Source: Pararhizobium sp. YC-54 (GTDB taxonomy: Bacteria > Pseudomonadota > Alphaproteobacteria > Rhizobiales > Rhizobiaceae). Taken from it: a stretch of DNA of 64,000 nt. Below are positions 18,135 through 26,428 of the stretch, one piece after another. The stretch's first letter is position 1. Every line of letters starts with the position of its first letter. Below the pieces are notes generated by a model. That model ran no database searches. It saw only the letters and a program-made list of their open reading frames with translations, and was not told the origin of the DNA. A program made the position numbers and the translations under genes. The stretch covers positions 124,001 to 188,000 of the forward strand of contig NZ_JAOYTH010000010.1 of NCBI RefSeq assembly GCF_025847205.1. Reading direction: 5' to 3'.

Positions 18135-18845
18135 GTGCTATCGCGGGCGCCTCAACGATTGGATGCGCACGTGATACCCTGGACCCTGATTGACACAGCG
18201 ATAATGCCTGACGGCGGCGGCGAACTGCGCCTGAAGCAGCGCGGCAGCGAATTCTCCATCATGCTCGGCGCGATCGAGCTGATGAACAGCCGGCTGAGCG
18301 GCTCGGAAGAAGCGCTGGCCCGGCTGGCCTATGAGCGTATCCGCAATCATCCGCGGCCGCATATGCTGATCGGCGGGCTCGGAATGGGGTTTACGCTGCG
18401 AGCGGCACTGGCAGCGCTTCCTGGCGACGCCCGGATAACGGTCGGCGAACTGGTGCCCGCCGTTGTCGTCTGGGCGCGCGGACCGATGGCCGAAGTGTTT
18501 GCAGGCTGTCTCGAGGATGAAAGGGTGGCCATCCGCGAGGGCGATGTCGGCCGTGTCATCCAGTCTGCGGCCGGCGAATACGACGCGATCCTGCTGGATG
18601 TCGACAATGGGCCGGAGGGGCTGACCCGCAGGGCAAACGACGCTCTCTACAGCGTTGCCGGTCTACAAGCGGCGCGCAAGGCGCTGAAGCCGAACGGCGT
18701 TCTCTCTGTCTGGTCGTCCGCGCCGGACGCAGGCTTCACGCGCCGGCTGAGGGATGCGGGGTTCGCCGTCGAGGAATTGTCGGTTCGCGCCAGCACCAAA
18801 GGGCGCGGCGCCCGCCATGTCATCTGGATGGCGACCCGCCGTTAA
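18135..18845 (+). CDS. Spermidine-synthase-like (class I SAM fold) protein
   Basis: A Rossmann-fold protein of 236 residues with LIGGLGMGFTLRAAL (SAM/dcSAM binding glycine motif), VGELVPAVVVWA (acidic residue after strand 2), DAILLDVDNGPEGL (strand 4 motif) and SVWSSAPDAGF. This matches the spermine/spermidine synthase superfamily, but it lacks the substantial N-terminal beta domain of SpeE. The start is uncertain: GTG at 18135 gives the full frame, while GTG at 18171 gives a protein starting VIPWTLIDTA, which looks like the family start. It is 20 bp after the ATP-grasp gene and is probably the fourth operon member. It may be an aminopropyl- or methyltransferase. Confidence 0.75.
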   Translation: MLSRAPQRLDAHVIPWTLIDTAIMPDGGGELRLKQRGSEFSIMLGAIELMNSRLSGSEEALARLAYERIRNHPRPHMLIGGLGMGFTLRAALAALPGDARITVGELVPAVVVWARGPMAEVFAGCLEDERVAIREGDVGRVIQSAAGEYDAILLDVDNGPEGLTRRANDALYSVAGLQAARKALKPNGVLSVWSSAPDAGFTRRLRDAGFAVEELSVRASTKGRGARHVIWMATRR

Positions 18846-19225
18846 AAACCTTCGCGCTTCATCAGGATGCGCACCTCGTCGAAGCGGCGCTTGTTTTCCT
18901 GGTTCTTTTCATCTGCCGAATAGCAGGTGCTGGCGAGGCAAAACCGCTTCAGCCCGTAGGGGGCGGCGGCGCTGTCGAATTGGCATTCGAACGTATCGAC
19001 CATATTCTTCTTCTCGACGCCGTCGCGGGTGGAATAGGTCATGCGCGCGCCCGGTGGTTTGAGTTCCGGAAAGGACTGAACGACCCCGGTGTGCAGGGTT
19101 TCGGTCATCAACAGGTGCTTTGCGACTTTCACGCAGAGGTCTTCGATCTTCATCGATTGGGCAGCGGCGGGCGATACGGCCAGCATCGGCGACGCGAGCA
19201 CGAGGGCAAACACGATTTTTCTCAT
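18842..19225 (-). CDS. Periplasmic hypothetical protein with signal peptide
   Basis: A 127-residue protein with a clear Sec signal peptide, MRKIVFALVLASPMLAVSPAAAQ, cleaved about residue 23. The mature part is soluble and has two well-placed Cys residues close together (FECQF and CLAST C), possibly disulfide-bonded. No family recognised. It converges on, and overlaps by 4 bases, the spermidine-synthase-like gene, so the two stop codons interlock. The function is unknown. Confidence 0.7.
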   Translation of the reverse strand: MRKIVFALVLASPMLAVSPAAAQSMKIEDLCVKVAKHLLMTETLHTGVVQSFPELKPPGARMTYSTRDGVEKKNMVDTFECQFDSAAAPYGLKRFCLASTCYSADEKNQENKRRFDEVRILMKREGF

Positions 19226-19543
19226 GGTATACTCCAGAAACGCCGGCCCCCACAGCCGATGCGTCGATCATAACGGCGCCCGCCGCCTTTAGTTCCACAG
19301 AAGATGGTGCAAAACGCGGTCTGCGCCCCTCGACTGTACGTTGATTGAGCGTAGGATCACAATGCGAAATCGTTTTTGACGCGTCCGTTTCGCAATCTTG
19401 GAAACGCATAATCCTATCGTGAAATTCTTGGTTCTGCAGCCCGGACATTCCAGGCGAAACAAAGCATCGCACGGCTGTTTCGAGGCGGAGCCAGGCGCTC
19501 CTGTCGAAGTTATTTTTTGGCCACGTTGCAAAGGGAGAAGCAG
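19226..19543. other. Intergenic region of about 318 bases
   Basis: Divergent spacer between the exported 127-residue protein and the DUF2934 gene. A frame open on the minus strand across 19289-19981 also covers the DUF2934 gene antisense and shows no family features, so I treat it as a shadow. No repeats or RNA structures seen. Confidence 0.45.
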
Positions 19544-19783
19544 ATGACGGATATCAGCGAAGACGACATCAGAATGCGGGCCTACGCGCTGTGGGAGGCC
19601 GATGGCCGCCCGGACGGCAGTCATGACGCACATTGGCTGCAGGCGTTGCGGGAATTGACGGAGGAGGCCATTGCGGCGACCGGCGCCATTCCGTTGACGC
19701 CGGCAAAGACCTCCAAGCTTTCCGTCGTCAAGAATGAGGCGGCAATCGAACCCGTCGCCCGCAAGCGCAGCAAGCCCGCCTGA
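19544..19783 (+). CDS. DUF2934 domain protein
   Basis: A 79-residue soluble protein whose first half, DISEDDIRMRAYALWEADGR then PDGSHDAHWLQA, is the DUF2934 signature (xRAYxLWExxGxPxGxxxxxWxxA). The second half is a low-complexity lysine/alanine tail. The ATG at 19544 has GGGAGA 6-8 bases upstream and gives the family start; an earlier in-frame ATG has none. DUF2934 proteins are abundant in rhizobia and have no known function. It ends at a strong hairpin 14 bases downstream. Confidence 0.8.
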   Translation: MTDISEDDIRMRAYALWEADGRPDGSHDAHWLQALRELTEEAIAATGAIPLTPAKTSKLSVVKNEAAIEPVARKRSKPA

Positions 19784-19796
19784 TTTTTTGATGTTC

Positions 19797-19828
19797 CATG
19801 GAAGTGCCGGACAACCGGCACTTCCATG
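19797..19828 (+). terminator. Strong hairpin terminator after DUF2934 gene
   Basis: A perfect 14-bp stem (CATGGAAGTGCCGG and complement) with a 4-base ACAA loop, followed by CGTTTTGC. It lies 14 bases after the stop. The U tract is short, but the stem is very stable. Confidence 0.7.
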
Positions 19829-20062
19829 CGTTTTGCAGCAAATACAAGTCGCTGCATGGCGTCGTTTCGACATGAGAGCGGATGGAAATCGGCCATTCAC
19901 GGCGGTCAATTTTGCGCCGCAAAATTTTTTACGTCTCCGGTGCGCTTTTCTGCGGACATCGACTACGCTTTGCAACATCATGGAGTTCGCCGACGTTCAT
20001 GCAGCTGCGTCGCGGCGATAACCGGTGATACAAGGCCGGTGGGTACAAGGGATGTGACCTGC

Positions 20063-21541
20063 GTGAAGATACTTTCGGTGACGTCGGAAATCTTTCCATT
20101 GATCAAGACCGGCGGCCTTGCTGATGTCACAGGCTCGCTGCCCAAGGCCCTTGAAGGCTACGACTGCTACACACGCACGCTGGTGCCCGGCTATCCGCAG
20201 CTTTTTGCAAAGCTTCCTGGTGCCCGGCAGGTGCACTTCTTCCCCGACCTGTTCGGCGCCCCGGCCTCGCTTTTGGAAGCCCGCTACGAGCAGCTTGATC
20301 TGCTGATCCTCGATGCGCCTTCCCTCTACAATCGCTCCGGCGGCCCCTATCTCGACGAGACCGGCCACGATCATGCGGACAACTGGAAACGGTTTGCCGT
20401 GTTGTCCTATGTCGCGTCGGCAATCGCCGGGGGGCTGCTTGCCGGCTGGTCTCCGGATGTTGTCCACACCCATGACTGGCAGACGGCGCTGACCTCCGTC
20501 TACATGCGGTATTCGAGCAACGCGAACAAGGTTCCGAGCGTCCTGACCATCCACAACCTGGCATTCCAGGGGCAGTTTCCCACCTCTGTCGTCAGCCAGA
20601 TCGGCCTGCCGCCGGAGACCGTGGCGCTCGATTGTCTTGAGTACTATGGCGACGTCAGCTACCTGAAAGGCGGGATCCGTACAGCTAGCGCCATCACCAC
20701 GGTCAGCCCCACCTATGCGCGCGAAGTCATCGGGCCGGAACTCGGCATGGGCATGGCCGGTGCGCTGAGTTCCCGTCCGCAGACGTTGACGGGCATCGTC
20801 AACGGCATCGACATGGATATCTGGAACCCGGCCAAGGACGCCTATTTGCCGGTCAACTACGACCACAAGAGGATAAGGCTGAGGGGGCAGAACCGCGTAA
20901 GGCTGCTGGAGACCTTTCGGCTGGACGATGGTCCCGGACCGGTCTTTGCCGCCGTGTCGCGGCTGACATGGCAAAAGGGCGGCGACATGCTGGCCGAGGT
21001 GGCGGAGGAAATCGCCGCGCTCGGCGGCAGGCTGATCGTGCTCGGCAAGGGCGAGGAGCATATCGAGACAGCGCTTCTGACTGTTGCCGGACGGCATCCC
21101 GATCGTATTGGCGTCCGGATCGGCTATGACGAGGCCACCGCCCATCTCATTCATGGTGGCTGTGACGTCATCATCCAGCCGTCGCGCTTCGAGCCCTGCG
21201 GCCTCACCCAGCTTTATGCGCTACGCTATGGCGCGGTTCCGGTGGTATCGCGCACCGGCGGCCTGTCGGAAACGATCATCGATGCCAATGATGCGGCGAT
21301 GTCTGCCCGGGTGGCAACCGGCTTCCAGTTCCATCCGGCGACGGCCGAGAACCTGCGGCTCTCCATCCACCGCGCCTTTGCCGCCTATCGCGAGCCGCAG
21401 AAATGGGCCCGCCTTCAGATTCAGGGCATGAAGGCCAATTTCTCCTGGGACCGAAGCGCCGAACAATATGCAGCGCTCTACGCCCAGCTCATTCCCGCCC
21501 GTAAGGCGCTGCCCGTCCGGCGGCCAAAGGCTGCCGAGTAA
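20063..21541 (+). CDS. glgA: Glycogen synthase (ADP-glucose, GT5)
   Basis: A 492-residue GT5 glucosyltransferase extending alpha-1,4-glucan from ADP-glucose. It opens with MKILSVTSEIFPLIKTGGLADV; Lys15 in KTGGL binds the ADP-glucose. VHTHDWQTAL, the AITTVSPTYARE strand, VSRLTWQKGGDML and the C-terminal SRFEPCGLTQLYALRYG are GT5 landmarks. The GTG at 20063 is chosen because it gives the canonical N-terminus and has AAGGGA upstream; the frame stays open 79 codons further but that part has no family likeness. It stands alone, with no glgB, glgC or glgX nearby, so it may be a second glgA copy. Confidence 0.92.
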   Translation: MKILSVTSEIFPLIKTGGLADVTGSLPKALEGYDCYTRTLVPGYPQLFAKLPGARQVHFFPDLFGAPASLLEARYEQLDLLILDAPSLYNRSGGPYLDETGHDHADNWKRFAVLSYVASAIAGGLLAGWSPDVVHTHDWQTALTSVYMRYSSNANKVPSVLTIHNLAFQGQFPTSVVSQIGLPPETVALDCLEYYGDVSYLKGGIRTASAITTVSPTYAREVIGPELGMGMAGALSSRPQTLTGIVNGIDMDIWNPAKDAYLPVNYDHKRIRLRGQNRVRLLETFRLDDGPGPVFAAVSRLTWQKGGDMLAEVAEEIAALGGRLIVLGKGEEHIETALLTVAGRHPDRIGVRIGYDEATAHLIHGGCDVIIQPSRFEPCGLTQLYALRYGAVPVVSRTGGLSETIIDANDAAMSARVATGFQFHPATAENLRLSIHRAFAAYREPQKWARLQIQGMKANFSWDRSAEQYAALYAQLIPARKALPVRRPKAAE

Positions 21542-21857
21542 CCGCGCGAGCGGGGGGCGCCGTCCGCGTTCATCCACCGACTGCGGCCGAATCATGCGGG
21601 CCGAAACCGTGCAAGGCTGCAGGCCGGACGCTGAAAGGTATGGACAGGTTCAGACGGCGCCCGATCTATCAACTGCCAGACAAGCAACGAGCACCAGCAA
21701 CACTTCTGAGCTGAAGAAAACAACCGACACAATGTAAAACGCCATACCTTTGGTTTCACTGCGTGGAGGCAGGTGACAAAGGCGCTGCTCAATGCTCTAA
21801 CTCTCCAAATTGCATGAAAACGTATTTAGGACGATATGAGCTGAGGGGGTTCGGCGC
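21542..21857. other. Intergenic region of about 316 bases
   Basis: Spacer between glgA and the mechanosensitive channel gene. I see no gene, hairpin terminator or repeat. The last 15 bases hold the GAGGGGG ribosome-binding site of the channel gene. Confidence 0.4.
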
Positions 21858-24026
21858 GTGAAAAAGGCTTTTGATATCCGGTTGTTGGCTTTCCGCATCT
21901 GGTTTCTGGCGGCAGTGGCGTTTGGTGGTGCAATCTATTCTATCCAGCCCGTCCTCGCCCAAACGGCCATCCCGACCGCATCGGCTGAAAAGGTCGATCA
22001 GCTGATCAAGCTGCTCGATGATCCGGAGATACGCGCGCTGCTGAACAAGCCGGCGGCCCTCCCGGCTGCCGGGCCTGCCACCAACGAGCCTGCGACCGAA
22101 ATGTCTGCGACCGCGTTCCACGCCTGGGGAAACAGGATCCGTGAACATCTGCGCGATGTCGGCCGGGCCATTCCGCAGGTTCCCTCCGATTTCATGCGCG
22201 CCGGCCAAACCATCGCGGCCGACATCAATGGCCACGGCCCGTTCGGCGTGTTCGTTCTGTTCCTGACGATGGTTCTGATCGGTCTTGGCGCGGAGTGGCT
22301 GTTTTATCGCATCGGCCGCCGCAGCGAGGTACATGCGGCGGTAGCGGAGGCGGAGGGAGCGGACGAAAACCTCCTGCAAACCGCAGGCCGACATCTGTTC
22401 GCCTTGCTGGCGCCGCTGGTTGCTTTCAGCCTTGCAAGCCTCGGCCTTTTCATGGCGATGACCTGGCCGCCGCTTCTCGACGCCATCATGCTGCCCCTGC
22501 TGCTGGGGGTCATTGCCTGCCGTTTCGTCATTCGCATTGCCAGGGTTTTGCTCGTTGGACCGAGCAGCGCAAAAGGTCTCGACGGGGCACCGGGTCTGGT
22601 CCCGATCGACCGAGCCGCCGGTGTTTTCTGGTACAAGCGTATTTTCTGGTTGTCCTGCATCCTGTTTGCCGGCTGGGCGATGGTGGGCGTGATGGAGGCG
22701 TTGAGCATTACACCTGCCGTGAGGCAAGTGGTTGTCTATGCGCTCGGTCTCGGCCTGCTTTTGGTTGGCATTGAAACCGTCTGGAACCGGCCAGCAGCGA
22801 TCGCCCGGCCCGACGGCCGCGGCGCCATGGAATGGGCGCTGACATTCTATCTTTGCCTGCTCTGGGCGCTCTGGGTCGCAGGTCTCGTCGTCGTCCTCTG
22901 GCTGGGTATCTATGCGCTGATTTTGCCGGGCCTGCTCAAAGCAACCACCGCGATGGCGAAAAACGCTTTCGCAGGCCGGCCCGACATGCCTGGTAGCGGC
23001 AATCCCGTCGTCGAGGTTCTGGTGGAACGCGGCGCGGCGGCGGGTATCATCACGCTCGCCGTGCTCTGGCTTGCCTTCATTGTCAACAGGCGATCGTCGA
23101 TGTTTACCGGCGAGGCGATGACCGATCGTATCATCCAGGGTGTTCTGGCGGGTGCGGTCATTCTGCTTGTCGCCGACATCCTCTGGCAGATCGTCAAGGT
23201 GGTAATCAACCGTACGCTGGAGCAGGCGCGCACTTCCGCCACTGCTGACTCGGCACATGCGGCGCGAAACGGGCGGCTTTTGACGCTACTACCGCTGCTG
23301 CGCACCGTACTGGCCGTCGTCATCGGGCTGATCGCGATCCTGATGGTGCTCTCTGGCCTTGGGGTTCAGGTGGGCCCGCTGATCGCGGGTGCCGGCATCT
23401 TTGGTGTGGCGATCGGTTTCGGCTCCCAGACCCTTGTCAAGGATGTGATCAGCGGCGTCTTCTACATGATGGACGATGCCTTCAGGGTCGGGGAGTATAT
23501 TCAGAGCGGCAGCTACAAAGGAACGGTGGAATCTTTTAGCATCCGCTCGGTCCGGCTGCGCCACCACCGTGGCCCGGTCTTCACCGTACCTTTCGGCACG
23601 CTGGGCGCGGTCCAGAACATGAGCCGCGACTGGGTGATCGACAAGTTCACGATCTCGGTCGGTTACGATACCGACATCAACAAGGTCCGCAAGATGGTCA
23701 AGGGCGTTGGCGCCGCACTTCTGGAGGACGAGGAGTACGGGTCGATGATACTGGAGACGCTGAAGATGAAGGGCGTCGAACAGTTCGGTGACTATGGCAT
23801 CAATCTGAGCTTCGCGATGATGACCAAACCGGGCTACCAGACGACGATCCGCCGCAAGGCCTATATGATGATCCGGGAAGCATTCACGAAAAATGGCGTG
23901 GTCTTTGCCTCGCCGACCGTTCAGGTCGCCAGCAACGACGCATCGTCGGCGGCCGCAGCTGCCGCGACCGTCAAGACGGCGATGGACCAGAAGAAGTTGG
24001 CCGAGGGCGGGGAGGAGGGCGCCTGA
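21858..24026 (+). CDS. MscS-family mechanosensitive ion channel (large, multi-TM)
   Basis: A 722-residue inner-membrane protein, much longer than MscS. It has an N-terminal signal segment ending in VLAQ, a periplasmic helical stretch (about 40-120), then about ten membrane spans and a C-terminal MscS core: the pore helix LIAGAGIFGVAIGFGSQTLVKD, then VISGVFYMMDDAFRVGEYI and the beta domain with GTVESFSIRSVRLRHHRGPV. It should open under hypo-osmotic stress. It starts at a GTG preceded by GAGGGGG. The C-terminal 30 residues are Ala-rich. Convergent with the downstream toxin-antitoxin genes. Confidence 0.9.
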   Translation: MKKAFDIRLLAFRIWFLAAVAFGGAIYSIQPVLAQTAIPTASAEKVDQLIKLLDDPEIRALLNKPAALPAAGPATNEPATEMSATAFHAWGNRIREHLRDVGRAIPQVPSDFMRAGQTIAADINGHGPFGVFVLFLTMVLIGLGAEWLFYRIGRRSEVHAAVAEAEGADENLLQTAGRHLFALLAPLVAFSLASLGLFMAMTWPPLLDAIMLPLLLGVIACRFVIRIARVLLVGPSSAKGLDGAPGLVPIDRAAGVFWYKRIFWLSCILFAGWAMVGVMEALSITPAVRQVVVYALGLGLLLVGIETVWNRPAAIARPDGRGAMEWALTFYLCLLWALWVAGLVVVLWLGIYALILPGLLKATTAMAKNAFAGRPDMPGSGNPVVEVLVERGAAAGIITLAVLWLAFIVNRRSSMFTGEAMTDRIIQGVLAGAVILLVADILWQIVKVVINRTLEQARTSATADSAHAARNGRLLTLLPLLRTVLAVVIGLIAILMVLSGLGVQVGPLIAGAGIFGVAIGFGSQTLVKDVISGVFYMMDDAFRVGEYIQSGSYKGTVESFSIRSVRLRHHRGPVFTVPFGTLGAVQNMSRDWVIDKFTISVGYDTDINKVRKMVKGVGAALLEDEEYGSMILETLKMKGVEQFGDYGINLSFAMMTKPGYQTTIRRKAYMMIREAFTKNGVVFASPTVQVASNDASSAAAAAATVKTAMDQKKLAEGGEEGA

Positions 24027-24036
24027 TGGCGCTCTC

Positions 24037-24357
24037 TTATTCTTCGTAAAGCTCTCGCAGCGTCCTCAGCGTCTGTTTGAGGACGCTCGCGGGTACGCTT
24101 CCCAGTCGCTTGACAAGCCGTCTTTTGTCGAGCGCGCGGGATTGCTCCAGCAGGATCAACCCATTGACACCCTGGAAAGCGATGGGCACGCGAAAGCCTG
24201 CCGGATGGCTGCCCGACGTCATGGGCGCCGCGATGACGGTGCGAAGATGATCGTTGATGTCGTCCGGTGATACGATGAGGCACGGCCGGGTTTTCTGGAT
24301 TTCACCGCCGATTGTGGGGTCGAGTGCGGCAAGCCAGACCTCGCCGCGCTTTACCAT
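24037..24357 (-). CDS. MazF/PemK-like mRNA interferase toxin
   Basis: A 106-residue endoribonuclease toxin. It opens with VKRGEVWLAALDPTIGGEIQKTRPCLIVSPD, the PemK/MazF core: Arg in RGEVW and the TRPCLIVS strand with the catalytic Arg/Thr region. Later VIAAPMTSG and LLEQSRALDKRRLVKRLG are typical. It should cleave mRNA when freed from the antitoxin. Its start overlaps the antitoxin stop by 7 bp, the usual coupling in such pairs. The length matches full-size family members, so it looks intact. Confidence 0.9.
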   Translation of the reverse strand: MVKRGEVWLAALDPTIGGEIQKTRPCLIVSPDDINDHLRTVIAAPMTSGSHPAGFRVPIAFQGVNGLILLEQSRALDKRRLVKRLGSVPASVLKQTLRTLRELYEE

Positions 24358-24605
24358 GTGAGTGTGGCGTCCTCTTCATTGCCAAATTCCGGCCAATCGA
24401 GCATGTCATCCCCGGTCGAGGTCAGCCGCTTGGCATCGTCTGCCCAGCCTTGACGCGGGGGATTGATCACCCGCTCGATGACGATCCGCCCAGCTTCAAC
24501 CTTGAGCTCGACGCTGTCGCCCGCTTCCACACCAAATTCGGCGAGCAGCGGCTTGGGAATGATGACGCCTGCAGAATTGCCGAATTTCTTCACCGCGCTC
24601 AACAT
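24351..24605 (-). CDS. MazE/AbrB-like antitoxin
   Basis: An 84-residue antitoxin with an N-terminal SpoVT/AbrB DNA-binding swapped-hairpin: VKKFGNSAGVIIPKPLLAEFGVEAGDSVEL. The acidic C-terminal tail (DDMLDWPEFGNEEDATLTW) is expected to wrap the toxin. It precedes the toxin and overlaps it. A perfect 21-bp palindrome 46 bases upstream is a likely autoregulatory operator. Confidence 0.9.
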   Translation of the reverse strand: MLSAVKKFGNSAGVIIPKPLLAEFGVEAGDSVELKVEAGRIVIERVINPPRQGWADDAKRLTSTGDDMLDWPEFGNEEDATLTW

Positions 24606-24651
24606 CGCACTCTCCTGTTCGCTGGATCGATGTATACCATCCAGACGTTTC

Positions 24652-24672
24652 CGTTACAACAATGTTGTAACG
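24652..24672. promoter_or_regulatory. Candidate operator of the MazEF-like pair: 21-bp perfect dyad
   Basis: Two perfect 10-bp arms (CGTTACAACA and its complement) around a single A, 46 bases before the antitoxin start. A second dyad, CTGGAT-11-ATCCAG (24622-24644), lies between it and the gene with a GTATAC core. Toxin-antitoxin complexes commonly bind such sites to repress their own promoter. Confidence 0.65.
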
Positions 24673-24718
24673 TGCTTTAGGGAAAGGGTGCGGAGTTTCG
24701 GCTGTCGCGCCAAGGAGG

Positions 24719-24740
24719 AGGCCGGACGCCTGTCCGGCCT
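24719..24740 (-). terminator. Hairpin after the DUF6481-like gene
   Basis: Perfect 9-bp stem AGGCCGGAC/GTCCGGCCT with a 4-base loop, 10 bases past the stop. No clear U run follows on the minus strand, so terminator strength is uncertain. Confidence 0.5.
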
Positions 24741-24750
24741 TCACTCTTAA

Positions 24751-25131
24751 TCAGCGCTGGCGGGCCTTGCGGGCCGCATAGCGGCGATCACGTTCGGCCT
24801 TGCGTTCAGCCTCGTCAGCGACAACGCGGGCGATGCGGTCGCGCTCGGCCTGTTCGCGCGCTGTTGCTTCGGCCTTCGCTTCGACTTCTGCAGCGGCCGT
24901 CAGGGCTGCGGCTTCTGCGAGCTGGCGTTCGTTTTCTTCCTGTTTCAACCGGTCGCGTTCGGCGCGGCGGGCTTCGCGCGCTGCCGCATTGGCCTGCCGT
25001 TCGGCAAGCTTGGCTGCCAGTTCCGGGTCGTCAGCCTTCGGTGCCGATGCAAACTTCTTCAAAAGCTGCTGCTTGGCTTCGGCCGCTGCCTTGCGCCGAT
25101 CGGCAAAGCCATTATCGGATGCGTGTCTCAA
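24751..25131 (-). CDS. DUF6481-like, highly charged helical protein
   Basis: A 126-residue protein opening with DNGFADRRKAAAEAKQQLLKKF, which resembles the start of rhizobial DUF6481 proteins, followed by about 90 residues of Glu/Arg/Ala-rich sequence predicted as one long helix or coiled coil. Very low hydrophobicity and no Cys. The function is unknown. It lies in a group of small genes (with the 71-residue protein and the cold-shock gene) all read leftward from separate promoters. Confidence 0.75.
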   Translation of the reverse strand: MRHASDNGFADRRKAAAEAKQQLLKKFASAPKADDPELAAKLAERQANAAAREARRAERDRLKQEENERQLAEAAALTAAAEVEAKAEATAREQAERDRIARVVADEAERKAERDRRYAARKARQR

Positions 25132-25339
25132 TCTTCGTCGTCCTTGTTTGCAGATTTATCGTTGGTCGCTACTGGCCGGGAAAGATTTCGTCGCCGTGCC
25201 AGCCGACATTTGTCTCGTTTCGCATTTTGCGCATTCTCAAGATAGTGCGAAAACGTCAAAAAAATAGGGAGAGCGTTGCCTTTTCCGTCCTATTCCACGG
25301 GGACGGAAAGAACAGACGGCGTGTCGCGGCGCCATCGGC

Positions 25340-25555
25340 TCAGCGTTTGGCGGATTTCCCTGTTACGGCAGCCTTGACGGTTGCCGCAGCTTCCTTTTCC
25401 AGCCGCAACTCGCGCAGCCGCCGGGTCTTTGCCTCGCGCTCGGCGGCAACGGCATCGATTTCCGAAATCGTCCGGTTGCGGGCCATGAACTGGGTCTGTG
25501 TTCTGCTGAATGCCGATTCCGCCTGGTCGCGGGCTTTGGTCGAATTCTCGGTCAA
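25340..25555 (-). CDS. Small conserved hypothetical protein (71 aa)
   Basis: A 71-residue basic helical protein, with KARDQAESAFSRTQTQFMAR and then a heptad-like charged helix. I recall similar small proteins in Rhizobium genomes, often near stress genes, but no function. It is in the same direction as the downstream DUF6481-like gene, 208 bases apart, and as the cold-shock gene upstream. The coding call rests on composition and conservation-like pattern, not on a named domain. Confidence 0.6.
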   Translation of the reverse strand: MTENSTKARDQAESAFSRTQTQFMARNRTISEIDAVAAEREAKTRRLRELRLEKEAAATVKAAVTGKSAKR

Positions 25556-25697
25556 AATGATATCCTAGTGCATAAATTGCTACAGCGACCTTTGCGCGTC
25601 ATGAATGACGCACGGCGCTGTCGTGCTATCGCACCGGCGTTTCGTTCAGATCATTCTGTCGGATACGGTGCGTCTATTGGCTGTTCAGCCAAGAAAA

Positions 25698-25721
25698 AAG
25701 GCCAGGCGATTGCCTGACCTT
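25698..25721 (-). terminator. Rho-independent terminator of the cold-shock gene
   Basis: A 10-bp stem AAGGCCAGGC/GCCTGACCTT (one G-U type mismatch) with a GATT loop, followed on the minus strand by a run of U residues (25699-25694). It is 65 bases after the cold-shock stop. Confidence 0.8.
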
Positions 25722-25786
25722 CCATTGGATTTCACCTCGTCAACGATGCCAGTACATCCGTGGTCACCGGAGAGGTTGCGTCCGAT

Positions 25787-25996
25787 TTAAGCAGCCTGGA
25801 GCTGGCAAGCGGACATTTTGCCCGACTTGTTGTCGCGTTCCATCTCGTAGCCGATCTTCTGGCCTTCGACGATTTCGCGCATGCCGGCCCGCTCGACAGC
25901 GGAGATGTGGACGAAAACGTCCGGACCGCCGTTGTCAGGCTGAATGAAGCCGAAGCCCTTGGTGGAATTGAACCATTTAACTGTGCCAGTGGTCAT
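25787..25996 (-). CDS. Cold-shock-domain protein (CspA family)
   Basis: A 69-residue single cold-shock domain: [16 protein letters not shown] is RNP1-like and [13 protein letters not shown] is RNP2, the single-stranded nucleic acid binding motifs. The ATG at 25996 gives the canonical [10 protein letters not shown] start; an in-frame ATG 24 bases upstream only adds MLLLKGFV. A well-formed promoter at 26143-26171 implies a leader of about 140 bases, as in cold-induced csp genes where the leader controls translation. Confidence 0.95.
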   Translation of the reverse strand: MTTGTVKWFNSTKGFGFIQPDNGGPDVFVHISAVERAGMREIVEGQKIGYEMERDNKSGKMSACQLQAA

Positions 25997-26428
25997 AACG
26001 AACCCTTTCAATAGCAACATGTATCCATCACCGTACGACGCACGGCGATCAGTAGTCTCGATTTTTGAAGGGGGAAGTTCGTCAGAGACGCGGCAAGCGC
26101 GGGCAGAAACAAATATCGGTCAAACAACTATCGATGAACGTTGATATAAGCCGTCCTTTCCGGTTTGTCAACTTTTAGTTTTTCTGTTGATCGTGATTGT
26201 ACCCAATGGTTGCATTTCTTTTTTCTTCCCGCGGATTAGATAACCGGCCAGCGTCGATTTTGCGTGGGAACCCGGGACTGGTGGATCATTCGTTCTCTGA
26301 ACAGTTTCTTTTGTTTGTTTACTATTCAGAGACAATCCGTCCAGCCCCTCGCGTCTATCGCCGCCACCGAAAGTGGCACATCTATAACGGCGGCACGAAG
26401 CCCGGCTTGGGCAGAAAGGGATCAGATC
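25997..26428. other. Divergent intergenic region of about 430 bases
   Basis: Contains the long leader and promoter of the cold-shock gene (leftward) and the control region of the dioxygenase gene (rightward). An 8-bp inverted repeat TCTCTGAA/TTCAGAGA (26294-26301 and 26325-26332) with a 23-base spacer is a possible regulatory site for the rightward genes. No coding sequence seen. Confidence 0.5.
26143..26171 (-). promoter_or_regulatory. Sigma-70 promoter of the cold-shock gene
   Basis: On the minus strand TTGACA (26171-26166), a 17-base spacer and TATATC (26148-26143). The expected transcription start near 26136 leaves a leader of about 140 bases before the ATG at 25996. Confidence 0.75.

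Noticed and set aside
19289..19981. 230-codon minus-strand frame
   Set aside because: It spans the DUF2934 gene and its terminator hairpin antisense, so it is not a credible gene.
21789..23258. 489-codon minus-strand frame
   Set aside because: It is antisense to the mechanosensitive channel gene, with arginine/glutamine/histidine-rich shadow composition.
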